From positions 1-21,960 of the forward strand of contig CAJMHI010000030.1 in assembly GCA_905213155.1 (NCBI GenBank): DNA of 21,960 bases. Direction: 5' to 3'. The notes beneath the pieces are model-generated. The model did not search any database. It saw only the letters and a program-made list of their open reading frames with translations, and had not been told where the DNA came from. Below are positions 8,599 to 15,897 of this stretch, piece by piece. The position numbers were made by a program, and so were the translations under genes. Position 1 is the first letter of the stretch. Every line of letters starts with the position of its first letter. The DNA comes from an uncultured Acidaminococcus sp. (GTDB lineage: Bacteria > Bacillota > Negativicutes > Acidaminococcales > Acidaminococcaceae).

Positions 8599-9607
8599 AC
8601 TGAAAGGATTCCCGTAAATGCAGCTCTGGCTGAATCTGTCTGTGGATAGGACCGGTGACCTTGCTGTACATCAGCTCACTGAGCAGGGACAAACAGCTGC
8701 TGGCGAGATTTCGCAAAGGAATATCCAACGTAGATAGGGCTGGAATGGAGCATCTTGCTGCAGAAAGAACGTTTTGTCCGATAGCTATGATGGATACATC
8801 CTCAGGGATTTTAATGCCTGCTTTGTGAAATACGTACAAAGAACCAAGGGCCAGCCAATCCGTGTCTGCAAAAATTACGGGAGGATATTCCGGAAGCGTC
8901 AAAAATTGCCGGGCAGCTTCCATCCCTCCCTCTACGGAATTTTGTCCGATAAACTGGGCTTCATTGGGGATCTGAATATGCAGATCCCGGCAACCGTCGA
9001 TAAACCCGAGCAGCCGCTGGTTCACGCCTAAAAACGGGTCCATGGTACGAAAAATAGCGGCGGATGCAAAGCCCCGGTCTTTCATCATCTGGGCCACAGA
9101 GCGGCCTACCGCTGGATTATCCAGCATAACCGTATTGTAATGGGGAGAATAGCGGTTTAACAATACGGTGGGTGCAGGAGGCTGAACGGTGTCCAGGTAC
9201 TGCATATCCATGGAAGAGGTATTGGAAATAATCACGCCGTCATAATAATTTGGCTGGAGCAGTTCTTTTTCTTTGTAGAGTTCATTGATTTTATAGGGCT
9301 TGATAATAATATTCAAGTGGGACAGGTATTCGGACTGGATGCATTCCTGCATGCCGGCCATGACTTCTCCTAATAACGATGCACGAATATCAGATGCCCA
9401 ATAGATTGCTACGGTTTTTATTCCCGCCGTCATTTTGTGCAGCAGCGTCTGGGCCTGACGGGGATGGTATTCCAAAGCATCAATCGCAAGCCGGATTTTT
9501 TCTCCCGTAGCAGGGGAAATCCGGCCTTTTCCTTTGCCGTTAATATAAAGGGACACGGCAGCGGTAGATACTCCGGCTTTTTTAGCAATATCCCGTAACG
9601 TAACCAT
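8597..9607 (-). CDS. LacI-family transcriptional regulator
   Basis: This 336-residue regulator has an N-terminal helix-turn-helix (about 3-25: LRDIAKKAGVSTAAVSLYING) and a periplasmic-binding-protein-like effector domain (about 60-330), the standard LacI architecture. It is divergent from the hydroxy-acid operon, with 249 bp between the two starts, and is most likely its repressor. Palindromes at 9641-9658 and 9782-9799 lie at both promoters, suggesting autoregulation as well. The start is supported by AAGGAAG on the minus strand 6 bases before the ATG. The effector cannot be predicted from sequence; a transported hydroxycarboxylate or an intermediate is the natural guess. The candidate operators lack the central CG usual for LacI sites. 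Confidence 0.92.
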   Translation of the reverse strand: MVTLRDIAKKAGVSTAAVSLYINGKGKGRISPATGEKIRLAIDALEYHPRQAQTLLHKMTAGIKTVAIYWASDIRASLLGEVMAGMQECIQSEYLSHLNIIIKPYKINELYKEKELLQPNYYDGVIISNTSSMDMQYLDTVQPPAPTVLLNRYSPHYNTVMLDNPAVGRSVAQMMKDRGFASAAIFRTMDPFLGVNQRLLGFIDGCRDLHIQIPNEAQFIGQNSVEGGMEAARQFLTLPEYPPVIFADTDWLALGSLYVFHKAGIKIPEDVSIIAIGQNVLSAARCSIPALSTLDIPLRNLASSCLSLLSELMYSKVTGPIHRQIQPELHLRESFQ

Positions 9608-9640
9608 AATACTTCCTTTCTTATCAATCTTATACTACAC

Positions 9641-9658
9641 AAGTTAATCTATTAACTT
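9641..9658. promoter_or_regulatory. Operator palindrome at the lacI-type gene's promoter
   Basis: AAGTTAAT-CT-ATTAACTT is a perfect 8+2+8 palindrome. It covers the expected minus-strand transcription start (about 9653), directly downstream of the -10. It probably binds the divergent LacI-type regulator. Confidence 0.72.
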
Positions 9659-9659
9659 A

Positions 9660-9689
9660 ATTATAGAGCAATTTTTACGGTAAAGTCAA
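9660..9689 (-). promoter_or_regulatory. Promoter of the lacI-type gene
   Basis: Read on the minus strand, the -35 is TTGACT (9684-9689) and the -10 is a consensus TATAAT (9660-9665), with an 18-bp spacer. Transcription should start inside the 9641-9658 palindrome. Confidence 0.78.
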
Positions 9690-9743
9690 TAGATTTATAC
9701 TGCGACAAGCTAAAAACCAAAGAAAATATCTGTAAAATACTCG

Positions 9744-9772
9744 TTGACAAGCGAAGGGAAAGATGGTATAAC
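9744..9772 (+). promoter_or_regulatory. Promoter of the hydroxy-acid operon
   Basis: The -35 is the consensus TTGACA (9744-9749). The -10 is TATAAC (9767-9772), with a 17-bp spacer and a TGG extension. The predicted start is near 9779, giving a leader of about 78 bases. This is a strong promoter that would need repression when substrate is absent. Confidence 0.82.
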
Positions 9773-9781
9773 AAAATCAAT

Positions 9782-9799
9782 AAGTTAATAAATTAATTT
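9782..9799. promoter_or_regulatory. Operator palindrome just downstream of the operon promoter
   Basis: AAGTTAAT-AA-ATTAATTT repeats the 9641-9658 palindrome with one mismatch in the right arm. It lies at about +3 to +20 of the operon transcript, a position where a bound repressor would block transcription. Centre-to-centre distance from the other operator is 141 bp. A further exact half-site ATTAACTT at 9811-9818 has only a poor left arm. Confidence 0.7.
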
Positions 9800-9856
9800 T
9801 AGATAAAATAATTAACTTAAAATAACAGGTCTTGTTTTACAGAAAGGAGCCCGGAT

Positions 9857-11233
9857 ATGTTTTTTTGGAAAAAGAAGGAAGTTGCACCCCACCCTGTGAA
9901 AATTTCCAGTGTGGAATGGCGGGACGGGCAGCAGTCCCTTTTGGCTACCCGTATTCATACCAAGGATATGCTTCCCATCTTAGAAAAAATGGACCAAATG
10001 GGGTTTTACTGCATGGAAATGTGGGGCGGCGCCACCTTTGACGTGATGATCCGCTATTTGGGGGATGATCCCTGGGACAGGATCCGGGCTTTTAAGAAAA
10101 TCTGTAAAAAAACGCCACTGCGGATGCTGCTGCGAGGCCAGAATATCATTGGCTATACCCAGTACCCGGATGATATCGTAGAAAAATTTGTGGAACTGGC
10201 TGCAAACGCTGGTATTGACCAATTTTTGGTATTTGACGGGTTAAACGATATCCGCAATACGGAAACGGCCATCAAGGCAGCGCTCAAAAATGGGAAATCG
10301 GCAGAAGGCAACATTTGCTATACCATTTCCCCTGTCCATACGGTAGAAAAATACGTGCAGATCGCCAAAGACTTTCAGGCCTTGGGCGTGTCTGCCATCC
10401 ATGTGGAAGATATGGCGGGAATGATGACACCTAAACAGGTTTCAGATGCCATTCGTGCAATCCGGGAAGCTGTGGATCTGCCCATTCATTTCCATGCCCA
10501 TTGCATCGGCGGCATGGCAGATATCTGTTACTGGGAAGCCATCCGTGCTGGGGCCTCTGTGGTAGACTGCGATGTGTCTTCGCTCGCTTTGGGGCCGTCC
10601 CATCCGCCGCTGGAAAGTATTGTAACAGCTTTGCGGGGAACGGGGTATGAGCCTGACATGGATATGGACCTGGCCGCAGAAGTCAACGAATACATTGCCG
10701 GATTGGTGCAGCAATACCACGAGTTTTACAGCAAACGGACGGGTGTGGATATCGGCGTGCTCTTGCACCAGATTCCTGGTGGCATGCTTTCCAACTTGGA
10801 AAGCCAATTGCACCAGATGAACGCCTATGACAAAATGCCGGAGGTTTTGCGGGAAGTCCACCGGGTCCACAAGGATTTTGGCTATCCGCCGCTGGCAACA
10901 CCCTTTGCCCAAATGGTGGGGTCTCAGGCAACGTTTAATGTGCTGATGGGAGAACGGTACAAGATCCTTTCCAAAGAGTCCAAAGAGTACATTAAAGGCA
11001 TGTATGGTCGGCCCCCGGGAGAGATTGCCAAAGAACTAAAAGATAAAGTGCTGGGAGCTACCGGGACCATGAACACAAAGCGTCCGGGAGCATTGCTGCC
11101 TCCTGGCTGGGAAACGGCACGGCAGGCAGCCGGAACGCTGGCAAAAACAGAAGAAGACGTTATGACGTATGCCTTATTCCCGGAAGTGGGTAAAAACTTC
11201 CTGGAACAGAAATATGGAGGGGGAGCCCAATGA
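9857..11233 (+). CDS. Carboxyltransferase-domain (OadA/5S-like) protein without a biotin domain, metal-site Lys replaced by Glu
   Basis: This 458-residue DRE-TIM barrel protein resembles oxaloacetate decarboxylase alpha, the transcarboxylase 5S subunit and pyruvate carboxylase subunit B. Visible hallmarks are WRDGQQSLLATR (metal ligand D23), MEMWGGATFDV, CYTISPVHT, and the histidine pair H213/H215 in HFHAHC. Two family features are missing. The C-terminal biotinyl domain with its MKM motif is absent; the protein ends in about 60 residues of a different kind. The KDMAG motif, whose lysine is the carbamylated metal ligand in relatives, reads VEDMAG with E184. It is therefore more likely a biotin-independent decarboxylase or lyase acting on an oxaloacetate-like keto acid than a classical OadA. 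AAAGGAG (9843-9849) sets the start. The next gene overlaps it by 4 bases (ATGA). Confidence 0.8.
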   Translation: MFFWKKKEVAPHPVKISSVEWRDGQQSLLATRIHTKDMLPILEKMDQMGFYCMEMWGGATFDVMIRYLGDDPWDRIRAFKKICKKTPLRMLLRGQNIIGYTQYPDDIVEKFVELAANAGIDQFLVFDGLNDIRNTETAIKAALKNGKSAEGNICYTISPVHTVEKYVQIAKDFQALGVSAIHVEDMAGMMTPKQVSDAIRAIREAVDLPIHFHAHCIGGMADICYWEAIRAGASVVDCDVSSLALGPSHPPLESIVTALRGTGYEPDMDMDLAAEVNEYIAGLVQQYHEFYSKRTGVDIGVLLHQIPGGMLSNLESQLHQMNAYDKMPEVLREVHRVHKDFGYPPLATPFAQMVGSQATFNVLMGERYKILSKESKEYIKGMYGRPPGEIAKELKDKVLGATGTMNTKRPGALLPPGWETARQAAGTLAKTEEDVMTYALFPEVGKNFLEQKYGGGAQ

Positions 11234-11622
11234 AACAGGAGGATCCAAAAAAGATTCAAGAGGCCAGGGTTATTTTGGAAGAACTGAAACAGCAACGTGG
11301 CGGTTCAGTTTTGTCCATCCATAGAAAAATGGCCAATGACCCGAAACTTTTGCAGGCCTTTAGCCAGCAGTTCCGTATTTGTAAACAGGAGGTGACCCAT
11401 ATCCCGCCCCAGTACATGGAGCTGATGCTGATGCTGATGGGGGCCGCCGCCCATAACCCGGTGACGATCCGAACCCATGGGAAGCTGGCTGTGGAAAAAG
11501 GAGCTACCCTGGAAGAAGTAGGAGAAGTCCTGCGGTTGCTTTTCTTCTACTTTGGTGCATCTGCCGTGATACCGGCAGTAGACCTTTTTGAGGAAATCCT
11601 TGATGCTAAGGAAGGGGAATGA
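11230..11622 (+). CDS. AhpD/carboxymuconolactone decarboxylase-like small protein without cysteine pair
   Basis: This all-helical protein of 130 residues has a C-terminal half resembling the CMD/AhpD fold: a helix ending LMLMGAAAHNPVTI, then a conserved-looking H-x-x-x-A-x-x-x-G-A-T-x-E-E-V motif (THGKLAVEKGATLEEV). The CxxC thiol pair of AhpD peroxidase partners is absent, and the only cysteine (in FRICKQ) lies elsewhere, so a redox role is unlikely. True carboxymuconolactone decarboxylases act on a beta-keto-acid-like lactone, so a decarboxylase or accessory role beside the preceding gene is possible, but this is inference. Its ATG overlaps the upstream stop by 4 bases, suggesting translational coupling and perhaps a complex with that product. 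Confidence 0.72.
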   Translation: MKQEDPKKIQEARVILEELKQQRGGSVLSIHRKMANDPKLLQAFSQQFRICKQEVTHIPPQYMELMLMLMGAAAHNPVTIRTHGKLAVEKGATLEEVGEVLRLLFFYFGASAVIPAVDLFEEILDAKEGE

Positions 11623-11623
11623 C

Positions 11624-13321
11624 ATGAAATACATGTGGGAAAAAGACAACGGTGCGCTTTCTGTCAACCGTTACGTGTTGGAAGATAATGCGGAAGAAAC
11701 CATTTACCAGGGAATAGAAAATTTTCCTTCCGGGAAAACCGATATCGTGTTTGACCGGATCGTACCGCCCAATTCTGCAGAAGCATCAGCACGGCAGAAA
11801 GCGTTAATGGCGTTTTCCAAGGCAAACCGGATTCCTCTTTTTATGGCAAGAGCCAATACGGCTTGGCTTTTGTCGGAAACAGAACAAACACTGCATGCGG
11901 ATTTTGAAAATGCTCCGGGCCGCACCTTGCTCCAAAAAGGAGATGTGGTGCTGGGACTAACAGATGAAGTGGTAGGAGCCGGCGCTGTGGGGGCGCTGGG
12001 CCTTGCAGTGACTGCGGAGGAAATGCGGCAGGCCCTTATTACGGGGACATATACACTGGGGCAAAAAGAAACGCTGTGTGTCCAAGTGCTGGCAGCAAAT
12101 GGGAAAAAGCAACCCTATGCAAATGCACAAATAAAAGACTGTGTTCTGGCTTTTTTACAACAGCTGTCCGAAAAACAGATTTCCCTGCAGCAGACCATCG
12201 TGGTATTGGGCGGAGATATTGAGGACTTGGGGCAGGAAGAACGGGTACAAATCCTTTTGCAGCTGAAAGAAAGCGGGGCCTGTGCAGCAGTATTTGATGC
12301 AGAGGCCGATCTTTCCCATGCTGTTCCGCTGTCCCTTTCTGAGGATGGGCACTATTGCGCAGAAAATGGCTATGGAAATATACAAGACTTAAAGCAACTA
12401 CCAAAGACGGAGATCAAGGCCGTATTTTTAGGTGGTTCCTGTGGCGGCGGTATTACGCAACTGCGTTTAGCCGCATCCCTCTTGCAGGGGCGGAAAGTAG
12501 CCTATGGAAAGCGTCTCAGCGTATCGCCGGCTACGGCAGCCATCTATGTCCAGGCTGCCAATGAAGGCCTGATCACGACTATTATGGAAGCAGGCGGATT
12601 GGTGCTGAACCAATGTACCCGGCCGGAGATCCAAGCCCGCGTCGGAAAGAATGAAATCATGGTATCTAATGACCTAGATAATGAGAATGGCTATGCTGGT
12701 GATAGTTCATCCCGCACCTTTGTCACCGGTACGGAAAAAGCTGTCATGGCCGCCATCGACGGTTTCTTGGGCGAAAAAGAAAAAGCAGCGGAGGAAGAAG
12801 CCGCTACTACAGAAAATATGGTTTTTGAAGGGCGCACCTGGAAGTTTGGAGACGATATTGATACGGATATCATTATTCCTACCCAACACGTGACCTACCC
12901 AACTATGGACGAAATTAAAAAACATGCCTTTGAGCCTTTGCGTCCGGAACTGGCAGCTAAGCTGCGGGAAGGGGATATTATCGTAGCCGGAAACAATTTT
13001 GGCTGCGGATCTTCCCGGGAACAGGCAGCGGAAGTGATTTTGGCTAACGGGGTACATTGTGTTGTGGCTAAATCCTTTGCCCGTATTTTCTTCCGCAATG
13101 CCATCAATAATGGAATTTTGCTGGTGGAATGCAGCGGTTTGCCAGATGCTATCCAGGAAGGGGATAAAATCCGGGTGGATTTGAAGAAACGGGAAATCAC
13201 GGCCAATGGCAAAACTTTCCCCATCAATGCCATTCCGGAAAATCTGTACCGGATCATTGCGGGCGGCGGCCTGGTTAAGTATGTGGAACAACGCATGAGA
13301 CAGCAAGGAGGGAACCTATAA
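11624..13321 (+). CDS. Fusion of a degenerate LeuC/aconitase-like domain with an intact LeuD-type swivel domain
   Basis: This is a 565-residue protein. Residues about 405-565 are a complete isopropylmalate dehydratase small subunit (swivel) domain with FGDDIDTDIIIP (D410-D415) and GCGSSREQA (460-468). Residues about 30-385 follow the order of a LeuC large subunit but with lost active-site motifs: DSHTTTYGAVG has become TDEVVGAGAVG (113-123), GSCTNGR has become GSCGGGI (C273), and the CxxC cluster motif is CTRP (C331, P334). So only two of three Fe-S ligands remain. The spacing C273-C331 (58) matches C297-C357 (60) in the intact LeuC-like neighbour, supporting homology. A Glu/Ala linker (about 383-400) joins the parts. 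I start at ATG 11624, behind GGAAGGGGA, not at the in-frame ATG 11588 inside the previous gene. Confidence 0.83.
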   Translation: MKYMWEKDNGALSVNRYVLEDNAEETIYQGIENFPSGKTDIVFDRIVPPNSAEASARQKALMAFSKANRIPLFMARANTAWLLSETEQTLHADFENAPGRTLLQKGDVVLGLTDEVVGAGAVGALGLAVTAEEMRQALITGTYTLGQKETLCVQVLAANGKKQPYANAQIKDCVLAFLQQLSEKQISLQQTIVVLGGDIEDLGQEERVQILLQLKESGACAAVFDAEADLSHAVPLSLSEDGHYCAENGYGNIQDLKQLPKTEIKAVFLGGSCGGGITQLRLAASLLQGRKVAYGKRLSVSPATAAIYVQAANEGLITTIMEAGGLVLNQCTRPEIQARVGKNEIMVSNDLDNENGYAGDSSSRTFVTGTEKAVMAAIDGFLGEKEKAAEEEAATTENMVFEGRTWKFGDDIDTDIIIPTQHVTYPTMDEIKKHAFEPLRPELAAKLREGDIIVAGNNFGCGSSREQAAEVILANGVHCVVAKSFARIFFRNAINNGILLVECSGLPDAIQEGDKIRVDLKKREITANGKTFPINAIPENLYRIIAGGGLVKYVEQRMRQQGGNL

Positions 13322-14571
13322 TGGGACACACACTGGCTGAAAAAATTTTAATGCATCATACCGGAGAAAAAACGCTTTCACCGGGAGATCTTGTGGTAGT
13401 GGAGCCTGATTTTGTGGTGGTTCATGATATCTATACGGCCTTCCTGCTGGATAAACTCCATAAAATGGGTGTTAAGAAGGTCTGGAATCAGGACAAAATC
13501 GGGATTATGCATGATCATCTGTCCCCCGCATGTTTGCTGAATGATCCCCAGAGCCTGGAAGCAGGGTATGAACTGGTGCGGGAATATGGCATTAAACATT
13601 TCCATGCTACGGGCGGGATTGTGCATCAGCTGATTCCTCAGCTGGGCTATGCGAAACCAGGCGACATTGTCTTTGTTACCGATTCCCATACTACGACATA
13701 CGGCGCAGTGGGATGTTTTTCTACCGGCATTGGCTATACGGAGATGGCCGCCATTTGGGGCACAGGTACCCTGTGGCTGCGGGTTCCGTCTACCATTCGT
13801 GTCCAGGTAGACGGCAAGTTGCCGCCCCATGTGTATTCCAAAGATATTATTCTGCGGGTGCTGGGAGATTTGAAGGCGGCAGGAGCTACATATAAATCTC
13901 TGGAATTTGGCGGTTCTGCCATTGACAGCCTGAGTGTGGATGACCGCTTGACTATGTCCAATATGGCTGTGGAATGCGGGGCCAAAGTAGGGCTTTTTGC
14001 CGCAGATGAAAAAACAGCGGCCTATAGTGGAGTATCCTACGAAACGGTAGCGTGGGTTAAACCGGATCCGGATGCGGTGTATGAAAAAGTGCTGCGTTAC
14101 CGGGCCGAGGATTTGGAACCAGTACTGTCCTGCCCGCCGTATGTGGATAATGTGCATCCGCTTACGGAAGTGAAAGGTACGAAAATCCATCAGGTCTTTA
14201 TCGGCTCTTGTACCAACGGACGGCTGGAAGACCTTGCCCGGGCCGCCCATGTACTGCAGGGCAAAAAAATTGCTCCCAATGTGAAACTGGTTGTGACGCC
14301 GGCCTCTAATGCCATTATGGAAGAAGCCATTCAGAAAGGGTATATTCAGAGCTTTGTGGAAGCTGGCGGCATTGTCACACCGCCCTACTGTTCCTTCTGC
14401 GAGGGAAGAACCATGGGACTTTTGTCCGACGATGAAGTGGTACTGGGAACCAATAACCGGAATTTCCTGGGCCGTTTTGGTTCCCCCAAAGCAAAAGCCT
14501 ATTTATGTTCCCCGGAAGTTGCGGCTGTATCTGCACTTCAGGGCGCAATTTCTGATCCACGGGATTTGTAA
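13321..14571 (+). CDS. Aconitase-family hydro-lyase large subunit (LeuC/DmdA/HacA type)
   Basis: This 416-residue catalytic subunit binds the [4Fe-4S] cluster that activates the substrate hydroxyl for dehydration/rehydration. Key motifs are intact: DSHTTTYGAVG (121-131), GSCTNGR with C297, and C357-SF-C360, the last in place of the usual CGPC. Substrates in this family include 3-isopropylmalate, homoaconitate, citraconate/methylmalate, 2,3-dimethylmalate and maleate, and residues alone do not decide. About 420 residues matches the homoaconitase/DmdA branch better than bacterial LeuC (about 465). It should pair with the LeuD-type domain of the preceding fusion, whose stop codon TAA overlaps its ATG by one base (13321). 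No other leucine-pathway genes are near, and the hydroxycarboxylate transporter follows, so a catabolic role is favoured. Confidence 0.9.
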   Translation: MGHTLAEKILMHHTGEKTLSPGDLVVVEPDFVVVHDIYTAFLLDKLHKMGVKKVWNQDKIGIMHDHLSPACLLNDPQSLEAGYELVREYGIKHFHATGGIVHQLIPQLGYAKPGDIVFVTDSHTTTYGAVGCFSTGIGYTEMAAIWGTGTLWLRVPSTIRVQVDGKLPPHVYSKDIILRVLGDLKAAGATYKSLEFGGSAIDSLSVDDRLTMSNMAVECGAKVGLFAADEKTAAYSGVSYETVAWVKPDPDAVYEKVLRYRAEDLEPVLSCPPYVDNVHPLTEVKGTKIHQVFIGSCTNGRLEDLARAAHVLQGKKIAPNVKLVVTPASNAIMEEAIQKGYIQSFVEAGGIVTPPYCSFCEGRTMGLLSDDEVVLGTNNRNFLGRFGSPKAKAYLCSPEVAAVSALQGAISDPRDL

Positions 14572-14601
14572 GCAAAGAGAGAGGAAGAAAGAGGGAACAT
14601 C

Positions 14602-15879
14602 ATGAAAGATAAACAGATTATTGGAATTTCACTTCCCATCTTTGCGGTACTTTCCCTTATTATCATTGGGTCCACCTATGTGGGATTGCAGAATACGGGG
14701 ATCGTTGGCTGCATGGCGTATATGATTGTGCTGGGGACGATTTTAAGCAGTGTGGGGGACCATATTCCCATTGTGAAGGATTATTTGGGCGGTGGATCCG
14801 TAGTTTGCATTTTCGGGACGGCGGCACTGGTTACCTTTGGTATCATCCCGGCCCCTTTTGTAAAAAGCATGAAAGTGTTTTTTGCTGGCAGTTCTGATTT
14901 TATCAATTTTGCTCTGTGTGCCCTGATTTGCGGATCCATCATGGGGATGGACCGGGACATGCTGAAAAAGGCTGCGGTCCGGTATCTGCCTGTTTTGATT
15001 ACCGCCCAGGTCTGCGGCGCTGTGGCAGTCGCTGTGGTTGGTACGCTGGTAGGATATGGTATGCGGGAAGCCATACTTTTTATCGGGATTCCCGTTATGG
15101 GTGGCGGACTGGGAGCGGGAGCTATTCCGCTTTCCCAGATGTTTGAAGCAGCAACCGGGGTGCCTGCTGCAACTATCTTATCCCGTATGACGCCGGCCGT
15201 TTCTTTGGGTAATGCCATAGCCATTGTGCTGGCAGGCTTATTGGGAGATTTTGCAAATCATCATCCTGCTCTAACGGGTCAGGGCAAATTAATGCCTGCA
15301 GGGCAGGATGCCTTGATGGGGCAGGAACGTCCCAAATCCTCCCTGGATTATGGAGCGGTAGGCCGTGGCCTTTTGGTCGCTGTCTGCTATTATGTAGTGG
15401 CAGGCGCTGTACATCTGGCCGTTCCCCGTTTCCACCGCTACGCCTATATGGTGGTCTTACTGATTATCACCAAGGTAGCCGGGCTGATTCCGGAACAATG
15501 TGCCCAGGATTGCTTTTATTTCTATAACTGTACTATCAAAAATACCGCTAAACTGCTCCTGGTAGGAATCAGCGTGGCCTTGATTGATCTAAAGGCTGTG
15601 GTGGCAGCCATTACGCCACTGTATATTCTTCTTACCGGTGTGGTCGTGGTAGCCTCTTTGTGCGGTGCTATGTTTGCCGGGAAATTGGTGGGATTTTATC
15701 CAGTGGCATCTGGTATTTCTGCCGGGCTGTGTGCCGTAAACATGGGCGGCTCCGGAGATATTGCTACACTGGGCGCAGCCAACCGGATGGAACTATTGCC
15801 TTTTGCCCAGATTTCCTCCCGGATTGGGGGTTCCATTATTTTGATTGAAGCCGGTATTTTGGTGCAGCTTTTACGATAG
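14602..15879 (+). CDS. 2-hydroxycarboxylate transporter (2-HCT family: CitS/CimH/MaeN)
   Basis: This polytopic inner-membrane carrier has 425 residues and about 11 hydrophobic segments. Family signatures are visible in both halves: MGGGLGAGAIPLS (GGxG loop of the first half) and NMGGSGDIATLGAANRM followed by LPFAQISSRIGG in the second. In CitS-type carriers that second region binds the substrate carboxylates. Known substrates are citrate, malate, lactate and related 2-hydroxy acids, taken up with Na+ or H+ or exchanged. GAGGG (14591-14595) precedes the ATG by 6 bases, 30 bases after the LeuC-like stop. Its place in the operon says the substrate of the pathway is a 2-hydroxycarboxylate; which one is not shown. 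Confidence 0.93.
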   Translation: MKDKQIIGISLPIFAVLSLIIIGSTYVGLQNTGIVGCMAYMIVLGTILSSVGDHIPIVKDYLGGGSVVCIFGTAALVTFGIIPAPFVKSMKVFFAGSSDFINFALCALICGSIMGMDRDMLKKAAVRYLPVLITAQVCGAVAVAVVGTLVGYGMREAILFIGIPVMGGGLGAGAIPLSQMFEAATGVPAATILSRMTPAVSLGNAIAIVLAGLLGDFANHHPALTGQGKLMPAGQDALMGQERPKSSLDYGAVGRGLLVAVCYYVVAGAVHLAVPRFHRYAYMVVLLIITKVAGLIPEQCAQDCFYFYNCTIKNTAKLLLVGISVALIDLKAVVAAITPLYILLTGVVVVASLCGAMFAGKLVGFYPVASGISAGLCAVNMGGSGDIATLGAANRMELLPFAQISSRIGGSIILIEAGILVQLLR

Positions 15880-15897
15880 GAGAAAGGACGGGTCAGC

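Noticed and set aside
9857..11233. Classical sodium-pumping oxaloacetate decarboxylase alpha subunit
   Set aside because: No biotinyl MKM motif, the KDMAG lysine is Glu, and no OadB or OadG genes are in the operon.
11588..11623. Longer start for the fusion protein inside the CMD-like gene
   Set aside because: GGAAGGGGA sits just before ATG 11624 and follows the upstream stop closely; the extra 12 residues are overlap of the neighbouring frame.
11624..13321. The degenerate LeuC-like domain as a simple pseudogene
   Set aside because: The frame is open throughout with normal codon use, it is fused to an intact domain, and the operon spacing is kept; this argues for a functional protein.
13378..14250. 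Long antisense reading frame opposite the LeuC-like gene
   Set aside because: It is a shadow of a clearly coding plus-strand gene; no ribosome binding site and low-complexity, His/Arg-rich translation with no family motif.
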